Source: an uncultured Bacteroidota bacterium
GTDB lineage: Bacteria; Bacteroidota; Bacteroidia; Bacteroidales; P3
Direction of reading: 5' to 3'
Assembly (NCBI GenBank): GCA_902791695.1
Contig: CADAWR010000009.1
Coordinates: 1 to 64,000 of the forward strand
Length of the DNA: 64,000 nt
Positions 26,367 through 35,526 of the stretch are shown piece after piece. Each line of letters begins with the position of its first letter. The stretch's first letter is position 1. Below the pieces are notes generated by a model. The model made no database searches, had not been told where the DNA came from, and saw only the letters and a program-made list of their open reading frames with translations. A program made the position numbers and the translations under genes.

Positions 26367-27059
26367 TTGACCTTCTGGGAACACCTCGATGAGCTGCGCC
26401 GCCGGATATGGTACGTGCTGCTTGCGGCCATGGTGGCTGCGGGAGCCTGCTTCTGCTTCAAGGAGCAGTTGTTTGCCGTGGTGATGTACCCGAAGCCGGA
26501 GGGAATGAAGCTCATCAACGTAGAACTGACGCAGCAATTCCTCACCCACATGCGCGTGGCGCTGTGGGGCGGTCTGTTGGTGGTATCGCCATACATCCTA
26601 TATCAACTGTTTGCCTTTGTGGCACCGGGGCTATACAGCACCGAGCGACGACTGACGTTGCGGGCCGTGGGTGGCGGCTACCTGCTTTTCATGGCAGGTG
26701 TGGCACTCAACTACTTCGTCATCTTCCCCTTCACGGTGCGTTTCCTCGGCGGATACCAGGTGAGCGAAGAGGTGGCCAACACTATCACGCTTAGCAGCTA
26801 CATAGCTGTACTTGGGGTGATGAGCCTGCTGATGGGCGCTGTGTTTGAGTTGCCGGTGCTCTGCTGGCTACTGGCCAAGATAGGGATGCTGAAAGCCGGC
26901 TTCATGAAGAAGTACAGGCGGCATGCCATTGTGGTGATACTCATCATAGGTGCTATCATCACCCCCACAGGCGACCCGTTCACGCTGTCGCTCGTCGCGG
27001 TGCCGATATACCTACTGTGGGAAGCGAGCATACTGATAGTAAAACACACAGAACGATGA
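26367..27059 (+). CDS. tatC: Sec-independent translocase subunit TatC
   Basis: A 230-aa receptor subunit that binds twin-arginine signals in the inner membrane. The N-terminal TFWEHLDELRRRIW is the TatC signature; VAPGLYSTERR and FIFPFTVRF-like motifs follow, with six membrane segments. The only suitable start is TTG at 26367: the 33 nt between the tatA stop and this codon contain no ATG or GTG in frame. The spacer is a TTTCAATTTTCAA low-complexity stretch. Since tatA and tatC share a frame across the TAA at 26331, stop readthrough would give a fused protein, but a TTG start is the simpler reading. Confidence 0.9.
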   Translation: MTFWEHLDELRRRIWYVLLAAMVAAGACFCFKEQLFAVVMYPKPEGMKLINVELTQQFLTHMRVALWGGLLVVSPYILYQLFAFVAPGLYSTERRLTLRAVGGGYLLFMAGVALNYFVIFPFTVRFLGGYQVSEEVANTITLSSYIAVLGVMSLLMGAVFELPVLCWLLAKIGMLKAGFMKKYRRHAIVVILIIGAIITPTGDPFTLSLVAVPIYLLWEASILIVKHTER

Positions 27060-27571
27060 AACATAGTATTTTGTTATTGTTTATCGGTTATTGGTTATTG
27101 ACGCTTGTGTCGTGCCAGAGGCCGGTCAAGTCAGACGATGTCTGCAACAACTGTGCAGAGGCTCTCATAGCTTATGCAGAGCAATACCCCGAGGCTGAGC
27201 CTACAGATTTGTACAAACTGGTATTCCAGGACATGTACGGCCCTGGGCACCTGCTGACTGACTCAACCGCAGCGCTGCGCTACATCAACGCCGAACTGGA
27301 GTCCATGACAGACAGCACAAGTTTCCCGACATACGAGTACACACTATGCGACAGCAACTTTGTGCGCGTCAACCTCACGCTGGTGCAGGACGGCACACTC
27401 ACTGCCGAACAGCTGGCCGATGCCATGGTGCGCAGCGCCGAGGGATTGCCGACGCCTAATCACAAATACGTGGTCAGCCACAGCGACGCATTCAAAACAG
27501 CCTACCATCCACACTACCGCATCGTTCGTCGCGATATCTTTGAACAGGAAATATTACCATTGATACCATGA
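27056..27571 (+). CDS. Lipoprotein of unknown function
   Basis: A 171-aa lipoprotein with signal peptide and lipobox LVSC (Cys20). The mature part has a CNNCAEAL motif early, then LVFQDMYGPGHLLTD and repeated short helices. I do not recognise the family; GPGHLL looks like a conserved core. It overlaps tatC and murF by ATGA on both sides, so translation is coupled. It may be an outer-membrane or periplasmic partner of the redox proteins or of cell-wall growth; neither is shown. Confidence 0.7.
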   Translation: MKHSILLLFIGYWLLTLVSCQRPVKSDDVCNNCAEALIAYAEQYPEAEPTDLYKLVFQDMYGPGHLLTDSTAALRYINAELESMTDSTSFPTYEYTLCDSNFVRVNLTLVQDGTLTAEQLADAMVRSAEGLPTPNHKYVVSHSDAFKTAYHPHYRIVRRDIFEQEILPLIP

Positions 27572-28857
27572 TAGAGAAATTATATAAAGCATATATTGCC
27601 AGCCGCCGAGTGACCACCGATTCGCGCGCCATTACACCAGGTTGTATCTTCTTTGCCTTCAAGGGCACCAACTTTGACGGCAACGCTTTTGCCCCGCAAG
27701 CATTGGAACAGGGTGCGGCGCTGTGCGTCATCAGCGACCCGCAGTACAAGACAGACGAGCGCTGCATAGTGGTGCCCGATGTGCTTGCCACACTGCAGGA
27801 GCTGGCACGAGAACACCGCAGGCACCTGACAATACCGGTGATAGGAATTACCGGCACCAACGGTAAAACGACAACCAAGGAGCTCGTTCATGCTGTGCTC
27901 GCAAAACGATACAAGACCTCGGCCACAGAGGGCAACTTCAACAACCACCTTGGGGTGCCGCTCACGCTGCTTGACATACCTGCCGACGCACAGATTGCCA
28001 TCGTAGAGATGGGAGCCAACCATCCGGGCGAGATAGCAGACCTTTGCAGCATTGCCGACCCTGATTGCGGCCTAATCACCAACGTCGGCCGTGCACATCT
28101 GGAGGGCTTTGGCTCCTTCGAGGGAGTGGTGAAGACAAAGACAGAGCTCTACCGCCATCTGGCCGGTAAAGAAGGTCTTGTATTCGTCAATGCCGACAAC
28201 GAGCGGCTAATGCAAGAAGCCGAAGGAATGAAGACACGCACATACGGCCGCAGCGAAAACGCCGACGTGCGCGGCACATACGTCGGCAGCGATCCATACT
28301 TGCACTTCTATTTCGAGGTAGGCGACAACGTCTACAATGTGCGTACGCACCTGCTCGGGGCATATAACTTTGACAACTGTATGGCCGCCGTAGCTGTGGG
28401 CCTTCGCTTCGGTGTCGAGCTATTTGATATCAAAGAAGCCATAGAGGAATACGTACCCGCAAACCAACGCTCACAGTGGAAAGAGACTTCCAACAACAAA
28501 CTCTATCTTGACTGCTATAACGCCAACCCATCATCCATGGCTGCAGCTATAGCCTCATTCGCAGAGATGAATACAGGAACAGCAAAGGTTGCCATCATTG
28601 GAGCCATGCGTGAACTGGGAGAAGCATCATCAGAAGAACACCGCAAACTCGTACAAGCCCTCAACAACTGTCATCTTGAACACTGCCTACTCATCGGCCA
28701 TGAATTTGACGGCATCACCTTGGGCTCAAACATGACACTTATGCACTCCACTGAGGAGGCTGCGGAGTGGCTAAAAGAAACAAAATTACAAGGAAAAACC
28801 ATACTCGTCAAAGGTTCAAATTCTAATAAATTATGGACCCTCGAGCAGCTTTTGTAG
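27568..28857 (+). CDS. murF: UDP-N-acetylmuramoyl-tripeptide--D-alanyl-D-alanine ligase (MurF)
   Basis: Cytoplasmic peptidoglycan precursor ligase, 429 aa, adding D-Ala-D-Ala to UDP-MurNAc-tripeptide using ATP. TTDSRAITPGCIFFAF is the N-terminal substrate motif. GITGTNGKTTTKE (94-106) is the ATP-binding loop. EMGANHPGEI and the NVGRAHLEGFGS region carry metal-site residues, and LDCYNANPSSM is the C-terminal signature. It appears complete and active. A second, fused MurF lies 4 kb away. The last third of the gene becomes noticeably more AT-rich. Confidence 0.95.
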   Translation: MIEKLYKAYIASRRVTTDSRAITPGCIFFAFKGTNFDGNAFAPQALEQGAALCVISDPQYKTDERCIVVPDVLATLQELAREHRRHLTIPVIGITGTNGKTTTKELVHAVLAKRYKTSATEGNFNNHLGVPLTLLDIPADAQIAIVEMGANHPGEIADLCSIADPDCGLITNVGRAHLEGFGSFEGVVKTKTELYRHLAGKEGLVFVNADNERLMQEAEGMKTRTYGRSENADVRGTYVGSDPYLHFYFEVGDNVYNVRTHLLGAYNFDNCMAAVAVGLRFGVELFDIKEAIEEYVPANQRSQWKETSNNKLYLDCYNANPSSMAAAIASFAEMNTGTAKVAIIGAMRELGEASSEEHRKLVQALNNCHLEHCLLIGHEFDGITLGSNMTLMHSTEEAAEWLKETKLQGKTILVKGSNSNKLWTLEQLL

Positions 28858-28932
28858 ACACAAGAATATGGAAGAGATGCAAAAATATCAAACTGTAGTG
28901 CAAAGAGATACAAAAAAAATGCAAGAAATATT

Positions 28933-28962
28933 TTGCCGTATAGAAAAAAAGTAGTACTTTTG
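28933..28962 (+). promoter_or_regulatory. Consensus promoter for tRNA-Pro
   Basis: TTG (28933-28935, within TTTTG), 19-nt spacer, then TACTTTTG (28955-28962): an exact match to the Bacteroidota TTG-N19-TAnnTTTG form. The transcript would start near 28969, about 40 nt before the tRNA. Confidence 0.85.
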
Positions 28963-29010
28963 CACCCGATTTCAAAGGAAATCACCGACGAAAGATGCCG
29001 GTTAAAAGTT

Positions 29011-29084
29011 CGGGGTGTGGCGCAGTTGGCTAGCGCACTTGCATGGGGTGCAAGGGGTCGAAAGTTCGAGTCTTTTCACCCCGA
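29011..29084 (+). tRNA. tRNA-Pro (anticodon GGG)
   Basis: 74-nt cloverleaf: acceptor CGGGGTG pairs with CACCCCG; D-stem GCGC/GCGC; anticodon stem CTTGC/GCAAG with loop ATGGGGT, giving anticodon GGG after T33; T-arm GAAAG-TTCGAGT-CTTTT; discriminator A. CCA is not encoded. A T-run right after it can end transcription. It reads codons CCC and CCT. Confidence 0.93.
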
Positions 29085-29094
29085 CTTTTTTATT
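29085..29094 (+). terminator. T-run after tRNA-Pro
   Basis: CTTTTTTATT follows the tRNA directly; the tRNA acceptor stem can serve as the hairpin. The convergent gene ends at 29090, so the run overlaps its last codons. Confidence 0.45.
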
Positions 29095-30559
29095 CTTCCG
29101 ACGGATCGTGGAGGATAACAACAAAACGAGAAACACCAGTAGCTCCGGAACAACCAACAATACCCGAACACGCATTCTCAATCTTTATGCTCACTGTAGG
29201 AGGCAGAACACCATACAGGTAGTTTTCGAGAGTCTGTATGCGATGTGCTGTAAGGTATTCGTTGAACTTGGCATCGTCAGTAATATCATTGGACAGGGAG
29301 GCCTTCACCTGTATCTCTGGATTATCGGTGAGGAAACGAACCAACGGCTCAAGCTGAGACTTGCCGAATGCACTGAGTTCAAGGTCTACATTATGACCAA
29401 AAAGGTCACTATAATAGATGCGTTGATCAAGAAGCAACTTGTCTAGCGTTACATCGCGCCGCTGCTCGGCAATAAGGAATTCATCGTCAGCTTTTGCTGT
29501 ATTTATTTGCTCATAGGTAACAAAAAAACCATGAAGAGAGAATGAAAGCTCGTAATACTGATCACTTTGCAGATACATTCGATAGAAGCCATCTGAATCA
29601 GTGAGTGCCGTACATATTGTGCGGCCGTTTTGCGAGGCCATAACACGCACAGATGCGAGAGCGTTATCGTACTTATCAAGAACACGCCCCCAAAGGAGCA
29701 TGCCATCAAGACTTCCGGAAAAAGAATAAAGCTGAGAATCGCTGTCGCTCTCGACACGTTTTGACACCCAATAGCCATAATTACGAGAAGTATCGATAAT
29801 CATATCGAAGTCATCGGCATCGGAGCTATTAAGCGGCTCCGGCAACTTCTGGACGCGGCAACGGCCTATTTGAAGCATACCTACAGTATCGCCATTAACA
29901 TGGTCGGAAATAAGCCTTGTAGAGTATACATTGAGATATGCGTGGTCATCGCCATGGCCATTGGAAGAGAAGAGCAGGCAGTCGCGATAAATTGATGGTG
30001 TTATCTCATCATAGTTGGTATTTATACGATTGCCAAGATTAAGAGGACGACTCCATTTGCCATCACTGTAGAGTGAATACCAAAGGTCGTAGCCACCATA
30101 GCTGCGTCGACGGTCGCGAGAAGAGAAAATCATAATTGATCCATCGGCCGTAAAGGTCGGATGCTCAACTGTCATTCCTCCCATCCGAACCTTCTTCACC
30201 TTCATCTTACCCTTACGACCTTCCTGGGCGTAAAAAAGATAAGACTGGCCATGTTTATCAATCCGTGTAAAATACAAATCCCCAGTGGATGGATGCTTAA
30301 TTACGTATTCTATATCTTCCGCAATCTTGACATACGAAGTGTCGGCCCAGAAACCAAGGAGTTGTTCGCCACTGCGCTGTGCAAGGAGAAGCACCCCAGA
30401 AGCGTAACAATAAAGATTACCGTCAACAATGGAAACATTGTTAACTTCGCCAGGAAGCAGAGCCATCTTCTGATGAGTTGCACTGAATGCAGATTCTTGC
30501 CCCTGCGTGCTAATAGACAACAGAAGCAAAAAGGTCAAAAGTATTATGTTATTTTTCAT
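29090..30559 (-). CDS. PorE-like protein: PD40 propeller, carboxypeptidase-regulatory and OmpA-like domains
   Basis: A 489-aa exported protein with a signal peptide (1-20, STQGQ). Residues ~110-240 contain PD40/WD40-like blades (PTFTADGSIMIFSSRDRR, YGGYDLWYSLYSDGKWSRP). Residues ~278-350 form a carboxypeptidase-regulatory-like beta sandwich (GRVLDKYDNALASVRVMA). The C-terminal ~110 residues look like a divergent OmpA peptidoglycan-binding domain (LSAFGKSQLEPLVRFLTDNP). This order matches PorE of the type IX secretion system except that the N-terminal TPR part is missing. It overlaps lon by 11 nt. A role in anchoring secretion components to the cell wall is an inference. Confidence 0.75.
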   Translation of the reverse strand: MKNNIILLTFLLLLSISTQGQESAFSATHQKMALLPGEVNNVSIVDGNLYCYASGVLLLAQRSGEQLLGFWADTSYVKIAEDIEYVIKHPSTGDLYFTRIDKHGQSYLFYAQEGRKGKMKVKKVRMGGMTVEHPTFTADGSIMIFSSRDRRRSYGGYDLWYSLYSDGKWSRPLNLGNRINTNYDEITPSIYRDCLLFSSNGHGDDHAYLNVYSTRLISDHVNGDTVGMLQIGRCRVQKLPEPLNSSDADDFDMIIDTSRNYGYWVSKRVESDSDSQLYSFSGSLDGMLLWGRVLDKYDNALASVRVMASQNGRTICTALTDSDGFYRMYLQSDQYYELSFSLHGFFVTYEQINTAKADDEFLIAEQRRDVTLDKLLLDQRIYYSDLFGHNVDLELSAFGKSQLEPLVRFLTDNPEIQVKASLSNDITDDAKFNEYLTAHRIQTLENYLYGVLPPTVSIKIENACSGIVGCSGATGVSRFVVILHDPSEE

Positions 30560-33017
30560 TTCTAGTTTTCTTATTTAACAATGCAAGCGGTATGGCTTCG
30601 CTAATGCTGGAGATATAGTGAAATGTTATACCTTTAAGATAATCTGGGTTAATCTCATCAATATCACGTCGGTTATCGTGACACAGAATAATGTCAGTGA
30701 TGCCTGCGCGCTTGGCTGCAAGGATCTTCTCCTTAATGCCGCCGACTGGAGTAACATCACCGCGGAGAGTAATTTCACCTGTCATAGCCACATTGGGCTT
30801 CACCTTGCGGTGAGAGAAAGCAGAGACCATAGCCACAAATATTGTGATACCCGCCGAAGGGCCGTCTTTGGGTGTAGCGCCTTCGGGGACATGGATATGG
30901 ATATTACTCTTAACAATGGCATCGTTGGCAATACCAAATGATTTGGAATTGGCCTTTAGGTATTCGAAAGCCAGGGTGGCCGATTCCTTCATCACGGCAC
31001 CAAGGTTGCCGGTCATAGTGATGGTGCCCTTACCTTTACTGAGAGAACTCTCAATGAAAAGAATCTCGCCGCCCACTGGAGTCCAGGCGAGGCCTGTAAC
31101 AACACCTTCCCGTGGCTCCCGTTGTGCATGCTCACTATTGTGAATTGGCAAACCGAGCACCTGCTTTATCTCTTCATCTCCAACGGAGACTTTTGCCTTT
31201 ATACCCTGCTCCAGTTCAACAACACGGTGCCGGACAAGTTTGGATAACTGCTTCTCCAACTGACGGACCCCTCCTTCGCGAGTATATTCGTTAATAACAC
31301 GTTCAATGATATCGGAAGAAATACGGATATTTTTGCCATTAAGAGCATTTTCCTTCATGATGCGCGGCAACAAATGACGTTGAGCAATCTGAACTTTCTC
31401 CTCAAGAACATATCCGCTGAACGCTATTATTTCCATACGGTCAAGCAATGCTGGTTGTATATCAACAAGACTATTGGCGGTAGCTATAAAAAAGACCCGA
31501 GAAAGATCATATTCAATACCTAGATAGTTGTCGTGAAAACGACAATTCTGCTCAGGATCGAGCACTTCAAGAAGAGCAGACGAAGGATCACCCGTGAAGT
31601 TGTTGCGCTGGACCTTGTCAACTTCATCAAGAACAAATACCGGATTAGATGCGCCGGCCTTAGCTAATTCCTGTATTATGCGGCCTGGCATGGCACCTAT
31701 GTATGTACGACGATGCCCACGAATTTCTGCTTCATCGTGCAGACCACCTAATGCAACACGCCGGTATGGACGTCCCATTGCGGCTGCAATACTACGGCAA
31801 ATTGATGTCTTACCTGTACCCGGAGGGCCAACGAGACATAGCACCTGCGCCTTACGTTCAATACCTTTCTCTTGTTGCCGTTTCATTACGGCAAGGTATT
31901 CAATTATACGGTCCTTTACTTTGTCTATACCATAATGGTCTGCGTCCATGACCCGACGCGCTTCACCAAGGTCGAACTTCTCTGATACAACATTGTCCCA
32001 AGGAAGGTCTAGCAGCGTTTCGAGATAGTTAAGCTGAACAGTGTAGTCTGGCGACATCGGAGAAATGCGATTCATTTTGCTCATCTCCTTATCGAAAAGC
32101 TCAGACACACGTTTGCCCCATTTTTTTTCTTTGGCCCGCTTGGCGAACTCTTCAAGTTCCGGAGACGAGAGTATTCCATCGGCGTGACTACCAAGTTCTT
32201 CTTGAATAACGTCCATCTGATGGCGAAGGAAGTACTCACGTTGCTGTTTACCAATAACATCGCGAGTTTTATCGTCTATTTCTTTGCGTAATTCTTCAAG
32301 ACCCTTTAGTGTTCCCATTTGGACAAGCATCTTGTCTACACGGTCAGGGTAGTTGTCGCATGCCAGAAACTCATATTTAACTTTTGCCTCAAGTTCCATA
32401 TGGGCAGCAGCAAAGTTAATGAATATCTTGTCACTGCCAATATTTCCAAGCATAGTGCCAATCTCATTGTCTGGCATACGTATACGCATTAGTTCGCCAT
32501 ATTGGGTACGCAGACGTTTTATTTTGCGTTTAAATGCAGGCAATTCCATGCCCTCACCTCGTTCTGGAGCCACTGCAACACCACCAACCATGTAAGGTAT
32601 GTGACGACTGACAATAAGCGAGTGGCAGCGCATAACACCCTGCAAAACCGCTATCGTAACATCGTTTCTAATATCAAAAACCTTCAGCACTTTTGCCACT
32701 ACGCCCACCGGGTATAAATCATACTCCATGGGGTCATCGACAGTGTTCATCTGGGTAAAAACAAGAATGTGACGTCCCGAGCCCTTTACATCGTCAAGAA
32801 GTTTACGAGATTTTGCTCTACTCGCTGCTATTGGTAGTATTACACCAGGAAGAAGCACCTGATCCATTACTGGCAACACAGGCATTTCCTCCTCTATAGA
32901 ACCGTCAGTAAGAAGGAGATCCTCATCTCCTTCATCTATCACTGGTACAATGTCTGCCTTTATATTTAAGCCTGCGGCAAAAAGGTCGCCGAGGTCATCA
33001 ATGACTATTTTCTTCAT
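30549..33017 (-). CDS. lon: ATP-dependent protease Lon
   Basis: Cytoplasmic AAA+ serine protease, 822 aa, degrading damaged and regulatory proteins. The N-terminal substrate domain starts with [16 protein letters not shown] (47-62). Walker A is GPPGTGKTS (397-405), Walker B VLDEVDK (462-468). The protease domain has the Ser-Lys dyad Ser721 (KDGPSAG) and Lys764 (GGIKEK). Length and motifs are complete. It is preceded by its own possible -7 element (33036-33043) and lies 53 nt after the murF-alr gene on the minus strand. Placement with grpE-dnaJ suits a stress role. Coding sequence is about 45% GC in a line counted by hand. Confidence 0.97.
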   Translation of the reverse strand: MKKIVIDDLGDLFAAGLNIKADIVPVIDEGDEDLLLTDGSIEEEMPVLPVMDQVLLPGVILPIAASRAKSRKLLDDVKGSGRHILVFTQMNTVDDPMEYDLYPVGVVAKVLKVFDIRNDVTIAVLQGVMRCHSLIVSRHIPYMVGGVAVAPERGEGMELPAFKRKIKRLRTQYGELMRIRMPDNEIGTMLGNIGSDKIFINFAAAHMELEAKVKYEFLACDNYPDRVDKMLVQMGTLKGLEELRKEIDDKTRDVIGKQQREYFLRHQMDVIQEELGSHADGILSSPELEEFAKRAKEKKWGKRVSELFDKEMSKMNRISPMSPDYTVQLNYLETLLDLPWDNVVSEKFDLGEARRVMDADHYGIDKVKDRIIEYLAVMKRQQEKGIERKAQVLCLVGPPGTGKTSICRSIAAAMGRPYRRVALGGLHDEAEIRGHRRTYIGAMPGRIIQELAKAGASNPVFVLDEVDKVQRNNFTGDPSSALLEVLDPEQNCRFHDNYLGIEYDLSRVFFIATANSLVDIQPALLDRMEIIAFSGYVLEEKVQIAQRHLLPRIMKENALNGKNIRISSDIIERVINEYTREGGVRQLEKQLSKLVRHRVVELEQGIKAKVSVGDEEIKQVLGLPIHNSEHAQREPREGVVTGLAWTPVGGEILFIESSLSKGKGTITMTGNLGAVMKESATLAFEYLKANSKSFGIANDAIVKSNIHIHVPEGATPKDGPSAGITIFVAMVSAFSHRKVKPNVAMTGEITLRGDVTPVGGIKEKILAAKRAGITDIILCHDNRRDIDEINPDYLKGITFHYISSISEAIPLALLNKKTRNEK

Positions 33018-33035
33018 ACAACAGCTCTATTAACG

Positions 33036-33043
33036 CAAAAATA
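33036..33043 (-). promoter_or_regulatory. Possible -7 promoter element for lon
   Basis: Minus-strand TATTTTTG fits TAnnTTTG; the nearest TTG is 23 nt upstream, a little far. It would give a short leader of about 12 nt. Confidence 0.45.
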
Positions 33044-33069
33044 TGGCAAAAAGTTTCGTTTTCTTGCAA

Positions 33070-35526
33070 TTATTCTTCGTGGTAATATATTCTTTTAACA
33101 CGAGGCGAAACAGCAGTAAGAAGTTCATAAGGAATTGTGCCAGCCGCTTTTGCATTTCTCTGCAAAAGATCTTTGTCACCGAAAATAACCACACGATCCC
33201 CCTCTATGCAATCAATATCGGTAACATCAATAAAACACATATCCATACAAATACTGCCAATAATCGGAGCTTCCTGACCGTTTATTAGCACACAACCTTT
33301 ACAATAGCCCAAGCGACGATGGAGACCGTCGGCATAACCTATTGTGATAATAGCTATACGTGAAGGCCGTTCAGCACACCAACGACAGTTATAGCCAACA
33401 GTGTCACCCACGGGTATATCCTTAATCTGAGAAATACGTGTTACAAGACGGCTCACCTGCTTCAATTCTTTCTGGACATCAGGCTCGGGGCTAATTCCAT
33501 AGAGGCCGATACCAAGCCTGACCATATCAAGCTGAGCATCGGTGAAACGTGTGATACCGGACGAGTTGAGAATATGCTTTATGCCAGGATAATTTTTACT
33601 CCATTCCTTGAAACGCGATATTTGTTTTCGTGTAAAATCGTCCATCGCGGGGTCGTCGGCACATGCCAAATGTGTAAAAACGCTCTGCACGTGCAACACA
33701 TCGCGTTGTTCTTCAAGTTTTAGCAGTAATTTATCCACATCGTGTCCGCTGAAACCGAGACGGTGCATACCTGTGTCGAACTCCACATGCACCGGGTATT
33801 GACTTCCGTGGGAGAGCAGTTTAAGGCGCTCTGCGAAGAGGTCAAGAATACGGAACGAGTAAATATCCGGCTCAAGACGGTAGCGTATAATGTCGTCGAA
33901 AGAAGCCTCCTCGGGATTCATGACCATTATCGGCAGAGAGATGCCTCCACGCCGCAGGTCAACACCCTCATCCGCATAGGCAACCGTAAGGTAATCGACA
34001 CCGCTAAACTGCAAAGCAGTAGCCACCTCTACCCTACCGGCACCATAGCTTGAGGCCTTAACCATAGCCATCAGTTTGGTTGTAGGCTTCAGTTTAGCCC
34101 TATAGTAGTTGAGATTGTGTATCAGAGCGCCGATATTCACCTCCATTACCGTCTCGTGGTTCTTCTTCTGCAACAATTTGGCGATGCGCTCGAAACCGAA
34201 CACACGTGCACCTTTTAGCAGTATTGTGCTATTCTGCAGTTGATCCGTTCTATAGTTATCGATGAAATCCTGCGTGGATGTATAGAACGAAGCATCCATA
34301 CCTTCGAAAAAGGCCTTATTGCGCACGAGAGCCTCGCCGATGCATATCACCAGCTTGATTCCACGTTGCTTGACTATTGCCGACACCTGCGAATAGAGTT
34401 CTCCTTCCTGCAGACCCGTCTGCATAAAGTCACTGATGATAAGAACCTTGTTGTGGTATTGGTTCATATGGCCAAGATAGTCGAGTGCTATATTAAGTGA
34501 ATTGAGGTCAAGAGAGTAACTGTCGTTGATGAGCAGGCTGTTGCCTGTTGCTTCATCCATCTCTAGACGCATCTCTACTGGTGTAAGTTTCGCGCAGCGT
34601 TTCACTATGGTCTGTTCCGAATATCCATAATAAAGCATAAAGGCGACACATTGCATAGCGTTTTCTTGAGATGCACGATCTATAAATGGTATATCCACAG
34701 AGAAACGAGTCCCATTATATTCAACCTCCATAACAGAATGCCCATGTTCAACATGCACCTGCAATAAATGAACATTGCTTTCATCTCCATGCCCCCAAGT
34801 AAACAACTTTATATTACGAAAACTCTCAATACTACTCACCACCGTGTGTATTTCCTTATGGTCTATACAGTATATCAGTGCCTCGCAATGCGTAAACAGC
34901 TGCAGTTTCTCAGCAATCTTCTGCCCGCGTGTACGGAAGTTCTCATCATGGGCATAGCCGATGTTAGTGAAGATTCCTATAGTAGGCATTATTACTCTCT
35001 GCAGATGCGACATCTCACCGACCGCTGAGATGCCGGCCTCGAAAACACCAATTTTATCTGCATCTGACATTTGCCAGACCGACAAAGGTACACCAATCTG
35101 CGAATTATAACTCTTGGGGCTCGATGCCACATGACCTTCTGGCGATAGCAATTGTACGAGCCAATCCTTCACGATGGTCTTCCCGTTGCTTCCCGTGATG
35201 CCGAGCACTGGTATTTTGTATTGAGCCCGATGATTTGCCACAATTAGTTGCAAAGCACGCACCACATCATCCACACGCCATATATTTGCATCCGGGTATT
35301 CCTGCGTACAATCCTTAGGCACCACAAACGAGCGTACGCCTTTATTATAGAGCTCCTGTATATACTTGACCCCGCTGTTACGTTTTGTAACAATGGCGAA
35401 AAAAACAGTCCCACACGTCTCGACAAGCCTACGGCTGTCGGTGAGCAAATGCAGCACCTCTTCTTCTGGCTTAACCACATGAACACTATACGGTTTTATT
35501 ATCTCACTAATATCTGCTGTCTTCAT
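33070..35526 (-). CDS. Bifunctional MurF-type ligase and alanine racemase
   Basis: An 818-aa fusion. Residues 1-450 are MurF-like: ATP loop GITGSNGKTIVKDW (109-122), EAGISAVGEMSHL and DSYSLDLNSLNIALDYL. Residues ~453-818 are a fold-type III alanine racemase: PLP lysine in MAMVKASSYGAG, GFSGHDVDKLL, and ITIGYADGLHRRLG near the C-terminus. It would supply D-Ala and join D-Ala-D-Ala to the muropeptide. Such fusions are known in Bacteroidota. In the MurF half the usual CYNANP is replaced by SYSLDL, unlike the separate murF at 27.6 kb, so the ligase half may be changed in activity. ATG 35526 forms ATGA with the DUF2851 stop. Confidence 0.93.
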   Translation of the reverse strand: MKTADISEIIKPYSVHVVKPEEEVLHLLTDSRRLVETCGTVFFAIVTKRNSGVKYIQELYNKGVRSFVVPKDCTQEYPDANIWRVDDVVRALQLIVANHRAQYKIPVLGITGSNGKTIVKDWLVQLLSPEGHVASSPKSYNSQIGVPLSVWQMSDADKIGVFEAGISAVGEMSHLQRVIMPTIGIFTNIGYAHDENFRTRGQKIAEKLQLFTHCEALIYCIDHKEIHTVVSSIESFRNIKLFTWGHGDESNVHLLQVHVEHGHSVMEVEYNGTRFSVDIPFIDRASQENAMQCVAFMLYYGYSEQTIVKRCAKLTPVEMRLEMDEATGNSLLINDSYSLDLNSLNIALDYLGHMNQYHNKVLIISDFMQTGLQEGELYSQVSAIVKQRGIKLVICIGEALVRNKAFFEGMDASFYTSTQDFIDNYRTDQLQNSTILLKGARVFGFERIAKLLQKKNHETVMEVNIGALIHNLNYYRAKLKPTTKLMAMVKASSYGAGRVEVATALQFSGVDYLTVAYADEGVDLRRGGISLPIMVMNPEEASFDDIIRYRLEPDIYSFRILDLFAERLKLLSHGSQYPVHVEFDTGMHRLGFSGHDVDKLLLKLEEQRDVLHVQSVFTHLACADDPAMDDFTRKQISRFKEWSKNYPGIKHILNSSGITRFTDAQLDMVRLGIGLYGISPEPDVQKELKQVSRLVTRISQIKDIPVGDTVGYNCRWCAERPSRIAIITIGYADGLHRRLGYCKGCVLINGQEAPIIGSICMDMCFIDVTDIDCIEGDRVVIFGDKDLLQRNAKAAGTIPYELLTAVSPRVKRIYYHEE

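Noticed and set aside
28858..29010. A second tRNA before tRNA-Pro
   Set aside because: No cloverleaf could be folded; the stretch contains only the promoter and AT-rich sequence.
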